A stretch of 64,000 bases of DNA from Paraburkholderia phenoliruptrix (GTDB lineage Bacteria; Pseudomonadota; Gammaproteobacteria; Burkholderiales; Burkholderiaceae), in assembly GCF_019511605.1 (NCBI RefSeq), contig NZ_JAEUAV010000013.1:1-64000 (forward strand). Direction: 5' to 3'. The notes under the pieces are model-generated. The model did no database searches and had not been told where the DNA came from. It saw only the letters and a list, made by a program, of their open reading frames with translations. Both the position numbers and the translations under genes were made by a program. Numbering within the stretch: the stretch's first letter is position 1; each line of letters starts with the position of its first letter. Below are positions 55,960 through 64,000 of the stretch, one piece after another.

Positions 55960-56027
55960 GCACGGGCGCAGGCCCGGCGGTGTTGGCGGGCGGCGCTTTC
56001 TGACGCATTTCTTCTGGCCAGCAAGAA

Positions 56028-56639
56028 CTAGCCAGCCGGGCTTGCGTGACCGGTCGACGCAGGCGGCTTCGGCTGGGGCGGATTCGGCAGGCTCTGTTGC
56101 GGTGCGTTGCGCCGGATGGTGTCCTCGGTCGCGCCCACCAGATTGAGTGTGTTTTCGCGTGCCTCGATCTTCACCGGGTCCGTCTTCTTCCACTGCTTCT
56201 TCGGAATGACGAGCTTCCATGTCGCGTCGCTGCCCGCATTGCGGAAAAAGGCAACGACGCCGACATATTGCGCGTCGCCGTTCATCGGCTCGCTGATGCT
56301 CGCGCTGGCGTCCGGGCGCAGCACGACGTCTTTGGTTGCCAGCAGGTCGGCTTTGAGCGCCTCCCGGTCGTTCGTTTGCAACTGCTGGTAGTCGAGCTGC
56401 TGGAAGGTCTGCGGCGTCTTCAACTGATAAATCCGTATCACCGTCGACAACGATTGTCCGTCGCCACTTGCGTTCAACGACGAGCGGCTCGTGAGGTCGA
56501 TGTTCATCGTTTTCACCTGCGTCGTGAATGCCCATTTCGCTGCGTCCACCGTGCTGTCCTTGACCGTCTGCCCGACTCCGCACCCGCCGAGGGCGAGCAT
56601 GGTCAGGACGATTGCTCCGGTTCGAAGCTGCTGCATCAT
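56028..56639 (-). CDS. tssJ: Type VI secretion outer-membrane lipoprotein TssJ
   Basis: The start at ATG 56639 has AAGGA seven bases upstream. The 203-residue protein has a lipoprotein signal ending LALGGC (Cys20) and the TssJ pattern: LNASGDGQSLSTVIRIYQLK, FQQLDYQQLQ, VGVVAFFRNAGSDATWKLVI and a C-terminal VEARENTLNL-like strand. TssJ anchors the TssL-TssM membrane complex at the outer membrane. The Pro-rich last 20 residues are extra. It follows tssA on the minus strand with a gap of 149 bp. Confidence 0.93.
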   Translation of the reverse strand: MMQQLRTGAIVLTMLALGGCGVGQTVKDSTVDAAKWAFTTQVKTMNIDLTSRSSLNASGDGQSLSTVIRIYQLKTPQTFQQLDYQQLQTNDREALKADLLATKDVVLRPDASASISEPMNGDAQYVGVVAFFRNAGSDATWKLVIPKKQWKKTDPVKIEARENTLNLVGATEDTIRRNAPQQSLPNPPQPKPPASTGHASPAG

Positions 56640-56788
56640 CGTTTGGTCCTTTTTGTGTTGCATGAATCAGGTTGCCTGGTAGTGGACGGGGGCGCGGGAG
56701 TGATTTGACGGGCGGCGTGTGGTGGGCTGCCGCCGGTCCATTGGCCGAGTTGCGGGGCTATGTCGATAACGCGGCACCCGCCATCGGC

Positions 56789-58390
56789 TTAAGCCAGCGT
56801 GACGGCTCGCGCCGGATCGATCGCGGTCAGCTCGCCCGTCAGCAGTTCGATGCGCGCGCTCAACGCCGGCTTGTCTGCGTCCTTGCGGTTCACTCTCACT
56901 TTCAGCAAACGCAGCAGATGATGCTTGGCTTCAAACGCGAGAGACGGCTCCCACGCGCCAAGCTCGAAACGCTGTGCGCTGCGCTCGAGCGTCGACAGCA
57001 GATGCAGCGCCGTGTCCGCACGGTCGGCGCGCTCGGCCACCCGAGCCATTACCAGTTGGCGCAGGAAGCGTTCGCGTTCGCCGTGGTCTCCGCTCTGGGC
57101 GGGCAAGCCTTGCAGCCAGGCAAACGCCGCCTCGAGTCCCTGCTGGGCGGCAAGATCTGACGCGTGCGCCTCGGTTTCCGTCCAATCCGTGTGTGCCGAC
57201 GAAGAGCTCACAGGCGCGACTGCCTCGCCACGCTCGACATCACGCACCGTCGCGTAGCGCGCGATCCATTCGAGCGTCGCGTCGTCGGCAAACGGCGAAC
57301 CATCGGAAAACAACAGTTGATCGAGTCCAGGCAGGCGCTCGAGCATCAGCGCGCAGTCGGTGGCGACCAGGTCGCGAACCTGCGCATATTCGCCGCCCGC
57401 CTGCTCCTGCGCGCTGAACGCGTAATACTGAAGATCCAGCCAGAAGTGGTTGGCGCCTTCGGCAAACGCCGCTTCCACTCGATCCAGTAGTTCGGGCCAT
57501 TGTTTTTGCAAAAGCAGCCGTTTGAGATGCGAGCGCAATTCGGCGCGCGGCGCAACGAGCCGAGTCTTGCCGCTCGCCTCGTGCGGCGGCACTTCCGTGA
57601 GCGTGTCCCAGCGCACGCAGCGCATCAGCCGGTAAGCCGCCAGATACCCGTGCGGCTGGTCGCGCAGAAACTGCGCCATTTGGCGCGCGCGGTCGAGCAG
57701 TTCGCGGGTCGAAGCGACTTCGGTCGCAGCGGCCAGCGTCGCCGCCGCGAGGGTCGCGGATGACGGCGTTGCGCTTGAGGGAATATCATTGCCGACGCTT
57801 GGCGCAGGCTGCGGCGTTTCCACGCGACTTTCGAAGCGGCGAAACAGTGCATCCAGTTCCGGACGCGCGGCTTCCGGCCATTGCGCGGTGCGCTCGACAA
57901 TCAACGCGAGCGCCGAGAGCGTGCGTTCCAGCAGCGAATCCGACAGACCCTGCACACGCTCCAGCCGGTCCGCGAAGGTGCTGCCCGCGAGCCACTCCAG
58001 CGCGGCCTTGCGCGTCCCGGCGCGGGCAGGCAGTAGCGCTTCGCCAAAACGGTCGATGAGCGCCGACAGCAGTTCGAAGCCGCACGCCACGCCTTCAGCG
58101 CCATCGCGACGCATACGCCCATACACGTAATAGACCGCGAGACGTACATCTTTCGCGCTGTGCTTGAGCAGGCGCTCGGCTGTTTCGACGATCAGCGTGT
58201 CGTCGATATCGGAAAGTCGGGCGACTTCTTCCTTGATCGCGAGGAAGTCGTCGTCATAACCGGGGTCGGCCCCGGTGGGCGCGCTATCGCTGATGGGACG
58301 CAGCCAGTCGTCCCATTGACCCTGTGTCGAACGGGCAAGATCGGACGGCGTGCGCGCACCGAATAGCGCGCTCAGAAGGTTCGTTAGCAT
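56789..58390 (-). CDS. tssA: Type VI secretion baseplate/tail-cap protein TssA (VasJ-like)
   Basis: ATG 58390 gives 533 residues. The N-terminal ImpA domain has WLRPISDSAPTGADPGYDDDF, EVARLSDIDDTLIVETAERLL and KDVRLAVYYVYGRMRRDG; an Ala/Thr-rich linker (about residues 215-245) joins the C-terminal VasJ-type region with HFWLDLQYYAFSAQEQAGGEYA. TssA helps assemble and cap the sheath. The order and strand (with tssJ downstream) fit a divergent half of the T6SS locus. Confidence 0.92.
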   Translation of the reverse strand: MLTNLLSALFGARTPSDLARSTQGQWDDWLRPISDSAPTGADPGYDDDFLAIKEEVARLSDIDDTLIVETAERLLKHSAKDVRLAVYYVYGRMRRDGAEGVACGFELLSALIDRFGEALLPARAGTRKAALEWLAGSTFADRLERVQGLSDSLLERTLSALALIVERTAQWPEAARPELDALFRRFESRVETPQPAPSVGNDIPSSATPSSATLAAATLAAATEVASTRELLDRARQMAQFLRDQPHGYLAAYRLMRCVRWDTLTEVPPHEASGKTRLVAPRAELRSHLKRLLLQKQWPELLDRVEAAFAEGANHFWLDLQYYAFSAQEQAGGEYAQVRDLVATDCALMLERLPGLDQLLFSDGSPFADDATLEWIARYATVRDVERGEAVAPVSSSSAHTDWTETEAHASDLAAQQGLEAAFAWLQGLPAQSGDHGERERFLRQLVMARVAERADRADTALHLLSTLERSAQRFELGAWEPSLAFEAKHHLLRLLKVRVNRKDADKPALSARIELLTGELTAIDPARAVTLA

Positions 58391-58493
58391 AGGCGTGAAA
58401 GAGGGGCTGCGCGACGACCGGCGTGCCGGTCGCAATGGACCTGCGATGGCGCAATGAAGGCCGGCTTACGAGGTCAGCCGTCGGTTGCCTGCT

Positions 58494-58844
58494 TCAGACA
58501 GTACGACTGGCGGCTGTGCGATAGAAGCGCAACTGCGCGCCGCCGATAGCTGCATTGGCACCTTGCCCAGGCCAGTGCCCAGGAGCGTGACACGCCGCCG
58601 CGGCTCTCCTGAAGCTTAACGTCGCATCGCGCCCCAGGTAATCGTCGCGCGAAAGCGAGCCGGGATGCGCAATCTCCACAATCCCGCGATACGGCTCGCC
58701 GATACGCTCGACAGCGCTGAACGATACGACAGAAATTTCGCAACCGTTGGCAGGCCCGGTTACGTCAAGAGAATATGACTGCCGCCCCGTTACGGCTCGC
58801 GGAATCGGTCCCGACCCGCCGACGTGTTTGTTCAAACCAGCCAT
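58494..58844 (-). pseudogene. Truncated 5' fragment of a VgrG-like spike protein gene
   Basis: From ATG 58844, with an AAGGGGG site, the first 80 residues look like the start of a VgrG: SYSLDVTGPANGCEISVVSFS, IGEPYRGIVEIAHPG and RDDYLGRDATLSF are the pattern of the N-terminal gp27-like domain. After that the frame reads unlike VgrG (Pro/His/Gly/Arg-rich) and stops at 58494, giving 116 residues against the usual 600 or more. No frame in the next 100 bases restores VgrG similarity. It may be a remnant from deletion, or a recent short gene. VgrG identity is by motif memory only. Confidence 0.5.
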
Positions 58845-59097
58845 CGTTCGCTACCCCCTTCGTATCGCGGCGCACTCACACTATCTGTACTGCTTATGAT
58901 TACCACCAGGTGAGTTTTGGGGAGCAACGGTAACTCTTCCGACTTGTTCTGTGAATAGGATTACAGCCATTTTTTTCGTCTTGATCATTTTTTTCAAAAA
59001 CGCAATTTCAAGACGAAATGCGTGTGGTACATATTCGCTATTCATGTTTGTTGTACTGATTGATGTATCGACACTCAAGATCCTAAGGACATAAAAA
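58845..59097. promoter_or_regulatory. AT-rich divergent promoter region of the T6SS genes
   Basis: About 250 bases separate the minus-strand vgrG-like fragment from tssB. From 58930 to 59097 the DNA is clearly AT-rich with T- and A-runs, as expected of a promoter controlled by silencing proteins or an activator. An 11-bp inverted repeat lies inside. AAGGA stands eight bases before the tssB ATG. Confidence 0.6.
58974..59018. repeat. 11-bp perfect inverted repeat before tssB
   Basis: TTTCGTCTTGA (58974-58984) and TCAAGACGAAA (59008-59018) are exact reverse complements separated by 23 AT-rich bases. Their centres are 34 bases apart, about three helical turns, which suits a dimeric or tetrameric regulator better than a stem-loop. 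It ends 79 bases before the tssB ATG. Confidence 0.8.
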
Positions 59098-59607
59098 ATG
59101 GCAAACAGCTTCCAGAACGAAGTACCGAAAGCAAGAATCAATATCAAGCTTGACTTGCATACTGGGGGCGCTCAGAAAAAGGTGGAGCTTCCGCTCAAGC
59201 TGCTGGTCATGGGCGACTACAGCAACGGCCAGGACACGCGCGCACTCGCGGAACGCGCCAGGATCGACATCAACAAGAACAACTTCAATTCGGTTCTTGC
59301 CGACTACAGCCCCAAGGCGAAGATCGCTGTCGAAAACACGCTGGCAGGCGACGGCTCGGAGCTGCCCGTGAGCCTCGAATTCAAGTCGATGGACGACTTC
59401 AGACCGGATGTCGTGGCAGGCAAGGTGCCGGAGTTGCGCGCGCTGATGGCTGCTCGCAACCTGCTGCGCGACCTCAAATCCAACCTGCTCGACAACGCAA
59501 CGTTTCGTCGCGAGCTCGAGAAAATCCTCAAGGACCCGGCCCTGTCCGACCGCCTGCGCTCGGACCTGCAGCAAATCGGTGAATCCGCACCGGCTACGCA
59601 ACAGTAA
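59098..59607 (+). CDS. tssB: Type VI secretion sheath small subunit TssB
   Basis: The 169-residue protein has the TssB/VipA start (VPKARINIKLDLHTGGAQ), VELPLKLLVMGDYSNGQD, and VSLEFKSMDDFRPDVVAGKVPELRAL. It forms the contractile sheath with TssC. Its length is standard. It begins the plus-strand T6SS operon. Confidence 0.97.
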   Translation: MANSFQNEVPKARINIKLDLHTGGAQKKVELPLKLLVMGDYSNGQDTRALAERARIDINKNNFNSVLADYSPKAKIAVENTLAGDGSELPVSLEFKSMDDFRPDVVAGKVPELRALMAARNLLRDLKSNLLDNATFRRELEKILKDPALSDRLRSDLQQIGESAPATQQ

Positions 59608-59633
59608 TCGCCGCTTATCGAGGAATAACGAAC

Positions 59634-61187
59634 ATGGCAAAGAACGAAACGGCACTTCACGATTCGACTGCAACCACGACGGACACCGTAGTGCTGGACG
59701 CGCCCGGCAAGAGCGTCTACGAATCCCTCTGCGAAAAGATCAACCTGACGCCGGTTAAGCAAACGCGTCCGTTCGACTCGTTCCAGAATGCGGACTCGTT
59801 GTCGGAATCCTCGCTCGATGAGCGCGTCGCGCAGGCCATGAGCGTGTTCCTGAAGATGATCAACGAATCGTCGCAACAGGTAGATCGTCTCGACAAGAGT
59901 CTGCTGGACTTCCACATCGCGCATCTGGACCGGCAGATCAGCCGTCAGCTCGACGCGATCATGCACAACGAAACGTTCCAGCAGATCGAATCGGCATGGC
60001 GCGGCCTGAAGTTCCTGGTCGATCGCACCGATTTCCGCAAGAACGTTCGCATCGAAGTGCTGGACGTATCGAAGGAACAGTTGCGCCAGGACTTCGAGGA
60101 CACGCCTGAAGTAATTCAGAGCGGCCTGTACCTGCACACCTACATTCAGGAATACGACACGCCGGGCGGCGAACCGATCGGCTCGATCATCTCGAACTAC
60201 GAGTTCGACCGCAGCCCGCAGGACATCGCGCTGCTGCGCAATATCGCGAAGGTGTCGGCAGCGGCTCATATGCCGTTCATAGGCTCGGTGTCGCCGAAGT
60301 TCTTCGGCAAGGATTCAATGGAAGAAGTCGCAAGCATTCGCGACATCGGCAATTACTTCGACCGCGCCGAATATCTGAAGTGGAAGAGCTTCCGCGAATC
60401 GGACGACGCCCGCTACATCGGTCTCACGCTGCCGCGCTTCCTCGCGCGTTTGCCGTACGGCCCCGACACTACGCCGGTGCGCGCGTTCAACTACGAGGAA
60501 GCCGTCAAGGGCCCGGACCACACGCGCTATTTGTGGGCCAACGCGTCGTTCGCGTTTGCGGCCAACATGGTGAGAAGCTTCATCAAGAACGGCTGGTGCG
60601 TGCAGATTCGCGGTCCGCAGGCAGGCGGTCTGGTCGAAGACCTGCCGATCCACCTGTACGACCTTGGCACCGGCAACCAGGCCAAGATTCCAAGCGAAGT
60701 GCTGATTCCCGAAACGCGCGAGTTCGAGTTCTCCAATCTCGGTTTCATTCCGCTGTCGTACTACAAGAATCACGACTTCGCGTGCTTCTTCTCGGCACAC
60801 TCGGCGCAAAAGCCGGCGGTGTACGACACCAAAGAAGCCACGGCGAACAGCCGCGTCAATGCCCGTCTGCCGTATATCTTCCTGCTCTCGCGAATCGCGC
60901 ACTATCTGAAGCTGATTCAGCGCGAGAACATCGGCACGACGAAAGATCGTCGTTTGCTCGAGCTGGAACTGAACACGTGGGTCAAGTCCCTCGTCACTGA
61001 AATGACCGATCCGGGCGACGACTTGCAGGCATCGCACCCGCTGCGCGAAGCAAAGGTCATTGTCGAGGACATCGAGGACAACCCGGGCTTCTTCCGCGTC
61101 AAGCTTTTCATCGTGCCGCACTTCCAGATCGAAGGCATGGACATCAATCTCTCGCTGGTCTCGCAAATGCCAAAAGCAAAGAACTAG
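59634..61187 (+). CDS. tssC: Type VI secretion sheath large subunit TssC
   Basis: The 517-residue protein has the TssC/VipB blocks IMHNETFQQIESAWRGLKFLVD, SIISNYEFDRSPQDI, MPFIGSVSPKFFG, EYLKWKSFRESDDARYIGLT and LPRFLARLPYG. It follows tssB by 26 bp with a GAGG ribosome binding site. Its length and motifs are standard. Confidence 0.98.
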   Translation: MAKNETALHDSTATTTDTVVLDAPGKSVYESLCEKINLTPVKQTRPFDSFQNADSLSESSLDERVAQAMSVFLKMINESSQQVDRLDKSLLDFHIAHLDRQISRQLDAIMHNETFQQIESAWRGLKFLVDRTDFRKNVRIEVLDVSKEQLRQDFEDTPEVIQSGLYLHTYIQEYDTPGGEPIGSIISNYEFDRSPQDIALLRNIAKVSAAAHMPFIGSVSPKFFGKDSMEEVASIRDIGNYFDRAEYLKWKSFRESDDARYIGLTLPRFLARLPYGPDTTPVRAFNYEEAVKGPDHTRYLWANASFAFAANMVRSFIKNGWCVQIRGPQAGGLVEDLPIHLYDLGTGNQAKIPSEVLIPETREFEFSNLGFIPLSYYKNHDFACFFSAHSAQKPAVYDTKEATANSRVNARLPYIFLLSRIAHYLKLIQRENIGTTKDRRLLELELNTWVKSLVTEMTDPGDDLQASHPLREAKVIVEDIEDNPGFFRVKLFIVPHFQIEGMDINLSLVSQMPKAKN

Positions 61188-61218
61188 AGACTGACTGCAA
61201 GAGCTGGTTCGGTAGTTC

Positions 61219-61247
61219 CCGCGCGGCGCTCAAGAGGTGCCGCGCGG
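61219..61247 (+). repeat. 9-bp GC-rich hairpin between tssC and tssK
   Basis: CCGCGCGGC (61219-61227) and GCCGCGCGG (61239-61247) form a perfect stem with an 11-base loop, 32 bases after the tssC stop. No T-run follows. It could be an mRNA-processing or partial-termination element lowering tssK expression relative to the sheath genes. Confidence 0.55.
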
Positions 61248-61317
61248 TGCGCATTCGTATGCGAAACCGTGTCCCAGGGGATTGGCTTGAGGGACGTTTC
61301 AGGCATCAACCATAACG

Positions 61318-62664
61318 ATGAAGATTACAAGACCGCTGTGGGCGCAGGGCATTTTCATGACGCCCCAGCATTTCCAGCAACAGGCGCTGTGGGAGCGGTA
61401 CGCCGACGAGCGCACGGCGCGCATCGGCAGTCCCGACCCTTGGGGAGTGAACCGGGTGGCCTTCGACACGCAGGCGTTATCGATCGACCGTCTGCAACTG
61501 GCGTCGCTGGATCTGCGTCTGCCCGACGGCACCCTGTTCGATACCGAATCCGCCGACCGACTGCCGTCGCCTCGTGATTTAAGCGAGGTGCCTGCGCACA
61601 CGGAAGCGGTCGTCGTGCTTGCGGCCCTGCCGCTCGTCGACCCGCAGGGTGGAAACTGCATCGAAGCTGGTGAGAAGCCTGCGCGTCCGCGCCGCTACAC
61701 GCGGGAGTTCCTGCAAGTCGCCGATCTCAACGGCGAGGGCAAGGAGGAGATCAGCGTCGAGCGTCACGCGCTTGCGCTGCTGTTCGACTTCGAGGAGCCA
61801 GGCGGCTATGTGACGTGCCCCATCGGCAGGATCGTGCGCAATGCGCAAGGCCGTTTCGAGATTGACGCAGCATTCGTCCCGCCGTGCCTCGTGCTGTCCG
61901 CGAGCAGCCAGTTGACGGGCCGCATGAACCGGTTATCCGAAATCCTGAGTGCGAAAAGCGCAAGTCTCGCCGTGCGCCGGCGCGAGCGCTCCGACCAGAT
62001 CGCCGACTACGCGGTCGCCGACGTTTCGCTGTTCTGGCTGCTGCACAGCGTGAACAGTACGTGGCCCGATCTTGCACGCTTGTGCCAGGCGCCGGATCAG
62101 CATCCCGAGCGCCTGTATAGCGTGCTGGCGCGACTGGCCGGCTCGCTGCTCACGTTCTCCACTACCGAAACGCTAAGAGCCATTCCGCCGTATGCGCACG
62201 GCGCGCCGGAACCGGTTTTTGCGGAACTGGAGTCGCTGATCCGAACGCTGCTCGATACGGTGATTCCGTCGCGCGTCGTGCCGATCGCCCTCGAACGTAT
62301 TCGTGACACGGCGTGGCTCGGCAAGATCAACGACGAGCGGCTCGTCGAAGGCGCGGACTACTACCTGTCGGTCCGCTCTGCCCTGCCCGCGCACGCGCTG
62401 CTCGAACAGTTGCCGCGTTTGTGCAAGGCCGGCGCGCCGGACGAGGTCGAGCAGATCGTCAACTCGGCGCTCTCCGGCATTCCGTTGCGCACCATGTCGC
62501 GGCTTCCCGCCGCCATTCCTGTGCGCATCGAAAATCAGTATTTCGCGCTCGACGGTGCCCACCCCGCGTTCAAACGTATGGTGGATGCGCGCGCGTGCCA
62601 GTTCTACGTCCCGGCCTCCATGCCCGATGTGTCGCTGGAACTTTACGCGGTGCTGCCGACATGA
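61318..62664 (+). CDS. tssK: Type VI secretion baseplate protein TssK
   Basis: The 448-residue protein starts LWAQGIFMTPQHFQQQALW, the TssK signature, followed by SLDLRLPDGTLFD, the shoulder region with RRRERSDQIADYAVADVSLFWLLH and the C-terminal LFDDG-like IENQYFALDGAHPAFKRM and ACQFYVPASMPDVSLELYAV. It links baseplate and membrane complex. There is no strong ribosome binding site before its ATG, and the 130-bp gap before it contains a hairpin. Stop overlaps the tssL start (ATGA). Confidence 0.96.
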   Translation: MKITRPLWAQGIFMTPQHFQQQALWERYADERTARIGSPDPWGVNRVAFDTQALSIDRLQLASLDLRLPDGTLFDTESADRLPSPRDLSEVPAHTEAVVVLAALPLVDPQGGNCIEAGEKPARPRRYTREFLQVADLNGEGKEEISVERHALALLFDFEEPGGYVTCPIGRIVRNAQGRFEIDAAFVPPCLVLSASSQLTGRMNRLSEILSAKSASLAVRRRERSDQIADYAVADVSLFWLLHSVNSTWPDLARLCQAPDQHPERLYSVLARLAGSLLTFSTTETLRAIPPYAHGAPEPVFAELESLIRTLLDTVIPSRVVPIALERIRDTAWLGKINDERLVEGADYYLSVRSALPAHALLEQLPRLCKAGAPDEVEQIVNSALSGIPLRTMSRLPAAIPVRIENQYFALDGAHPAFKRMVDARACQFYVPASMPDVSLELYAVLPT

Positions 62665-63332
62665 CGTACGCATCGACAAGCCGCGCGGCCACGCTGCCGC
62701 CTTCTTTGTTACCCGTCGCGTTGCGCGACACGGCGCTGACAGTCGCATTGCTGGCTACGGATCCCGCGCCGCAGTCGTTCAGCGCCTTTCGCGACAAATG
62801 CAAGCAGCAGGTGCGCAGGCTGCGCGAGGAAATGCAATCCGCGGGGCATCCGCAAGGCGTAATCGAAGACGCCGCTTACGCCCAATGCGCGCTGCTCGAC
62901 GAAACAGCGTTGAGCAATCTGCGGGGCGACGATCGTGACGCCTGGCAGCGTCTGCCGCTGCAAGTCGACGAATTCCACAGCAACGACGCGGGGCATGAAC
63001 TGATTGCGCGTATCGAGCGCCGTCTGGCTGAGCCGCAACCGGTGCTGCCGCTGCTGGCCATCTTCTGCGCGGTGCTGGACCTGGGGTTCACCGGCAAATT
63101 CGCATTCGCTGGCCGCGAGGCCCGCGCCGCGCTCGTCAAGGCGCTCAGCGAACGGCTCGGCCGCGCTCAGGACACGTCAAGCTCCATCGTCATCAAAGCG
63201 CCCGGCTCGACGCGCTGGACCGAGCGGCTTACGCCGCTGACGTGGGTCGTCGGCGCGTGCGTCGTCGCCGCCGTCGTGTACGTCGCGCTGGATCAATGGC
63301 TCAACGCCTCCGTCGCCCGGATAGCACATTGA
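62661..63332 (+). CDS. tssL: Type VI secretion inner-membrane protein TssL (DotU-like, short form)
   Basis: From ATG 62661 (ATGA overlap with tssK) the product has 223 residues. The DotU fold is visible in FRDKCKQQVRRLREEM, VIEDAAYAQCALLDETAL and LLAIFCAVLDLGFTGKFAF, with one C-terminal membrane helix (LTWVVGACVVAAVVYVALD, about residues 191-209). No peptidoglycan-binding OmpA domain follows, as in the shorter TssL forms. The stop overlaps the next start (TGATG). Confidence 0.93.
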   Translation: MTYASTSRAATLPPSLLPVALRDTALTVALLATDPAPQSFSAFRDKCKQQVRRLREEMQSAGHPQGVIEDAAYAQCALLDETALSNLRGDDRDAWQRLPLQVDEFHSNDAGHELIARIERRLAEPQPVLPLLAIFCAVLDLGFTGKFAFAGREARAALVKALSERLGRAQDTSSSIVIKAPGSTRWTERLTPLTWVVGACVVAAVVYVALDQWLNASVARIAH

Positions 63333-64000
63333 TGGAGCCGCGTTTGACTGGTTACCCGAGTGGTTATCCATACCGCACGCTCTTCGTGTGGGTCGCTCTG
63401 CTGGCGCTGATCTGGCTTGCGCTGTCTTCGCCCCTGTCCGCCGGGTGGAACGCGGTCTTCGCTGCGCTCGTGATTTTCTGCGCATTCGTTGCCGTCGTGC
63501 TGGCGACGAGGCGTGTGCACGCCCGTCGCGAGGCGACCCGCCAAGTGCTCGACGCCGCGGACACCGCGCTGGGCTCGCTGCCCGCCGAGCTGAAACACAA
63601 CACGCCGCTGGTGATCGCCGTGGGCGACAACAGCGGCGAACTGGACCGTCTGTTTGGCCCCGCGCTCGTTCGCATGACGGACTCCGTCATCTGGGTACGC
63701 AACGATGACCCGGCGCGGCTCATGTATCTGGCCGATGCGCTCAAGCGCTGGCGTGACGGCCAGGGGCCCGACGCCATCGCGTATCTGCTGGCTATCGACG
63801 AGGCCACTGGCACCCTTACGTTGCAGGCCGCGCTCAGGCGCTGGTGTTCGGCGATCGGTGAGGCAAGCCGCGCGATAGGCTATGCGCTGCCGCTATGCGT
63901 TGCGCTCTATGCGCGCGAAACGGGACCAGCGAAAGAAGACGCGCCGTGGTTCGGCGTCTCGGGTGCAGAGGGAATGCAGCCAGACGCGCTCGTCGACCTG
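63332..64000 (+). CDS. TssM-position membrane protein without recognisable P-loop (partial, runs off right edge)
   Basis: The frame opens with ATG 63332, overlapping the tssL stop by one base, and is open for 223 codons to the edge. Residues about 16-33 and 38-59 are two hydrophobic helices, as at the N-terminus of TssM/IcmF. Then comes a soluble part with TPLVIAVGDNSGELDRLFG (about residues 90-108), where TssM proteins have their Walker A, and ALRRWCSAIGEASRAIGYALPLCVALY, resembling the region before the TssM TK.D motif. Lys/Ser/Thr of a P-loop are missing. The position after tssL fits tssM. It could also be a distinct T6SS-linked family. The TssM match is inference. Confidence 0.5.
   Translation, partial: MEPRLTGYPSGYPYRTLFVWVALLALIWLALSSPLSAGWNAVFAALVIFCAFVAVVLATRRVHARREATRQVLDAADTALGSLPAELKHNTPLVIAVGDNSGELDRLFGPALVRMTDSVIWVRNDDPARLMYLADALKRWRDGQGPDAIAYLLAIDEATGTLTLQAALRRWCSAIGEASRAIGYALPLCVALYARETGPAKEDAPWFGVSGAEGMQPDALVDL

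Noticed and set aside
59021-59040. Sigma-54-like TGGTAC-ATATT-CGCT before tssB
   Set aside because: The GG and GC elements are 9 instead of 10 bases apart and the -12 box is CGCT, not TTGC; not good enough to call.

Overview
The window reads as a high-GC chromosomal segment of a Burkholderiaceae bacterium, most likely Paraburkholderia or Caballeronia. This is inferred from codon and base composition, from the colanic-acid-like exopolysaccharide (EPS) genes next to a GlxA-type AraC regulator, and from the type VI secretion gene order. Genes are densely packed. I saw no rRNA, tRNA, CRISPR array, insertion sequence or phage gene.

Positions 1-3300 hold three cell-envelope or secreted proteins with low-complexity Ala/Pro linkers: a secreted protein whose long Ala-Pro repeat runs off the left edge, a small exported protein, and a zinc-ribbon/transmembrane/TPR-like protein. 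A stretch of about 1 kb without a recognisable gene lies between the first two.

Positions 3300-34050 are a large EPS locus. The minus-strand core runs manC, undecaprenyl-phosphate sugar transferase, wza, wzc, gmd, fcl, a GT4 glycosyltransferase and wcaI. Then come a WcaF-type acetyltransferase and a GMC oxidoreductase, with a flippase, a Wzy-like polymerase, an acyltransferase and further glycosyltransferases to the left. To the right of manC are the GlxA/AraC-like regulator, a GH39-like glycoside hydrolase, GDP-mannose mannosyl hydrolase, a PIG-L deacetylase fused to lectin-like and FG-GAP repeats, and a GT4 enzyme that is a clear paralogue of the one at the left end. Together they predict a GDP-mannose/GDP-fucose-fed, Wzx/Wzy-dependent, colanic-acid-like polymer that is acylated and trimmed or modified outside the cytoplasm. 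No wzb-type phosphatase, manB or manA lies in the window.

Positions 34400-41700 carry a LysR-HMG-CoA lyase-CoA transferase-MFS group, probably for uptake and cleavage of a branched dicarboxylate such as 3-hydroxy-3-methylglutarate, followed by LysE and TauE/SafE exporters and a small conserved protein. Positions 42000-45100 are a compact arsenic operon (arsR, acr3, an arsC-arsN2 fusion, arsH) with a visible operator and a probably leaderless arsR message. After a BON-domain protein, a membrane-anchored TAXI-type binding protein, an HCCA-isomerase-like protein and a LysR regulator comes the xanthine dehydrogenase operon xdhA-xdhB-xdhC, whose XdhC is only half length.

From 56000 to the right edge is one side of a type VI secretion system. 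tssJ, tssA and a truncated vgrG-like remnant lie on the minus strand. tssB, tssC, tssK, tssL and a TssM-position protein without a recognisable P-loop lie on the plus strand, and the locus continues beyond the window. An 11-bp inverted repeat sits in the AT-rich divergent region before tssB.
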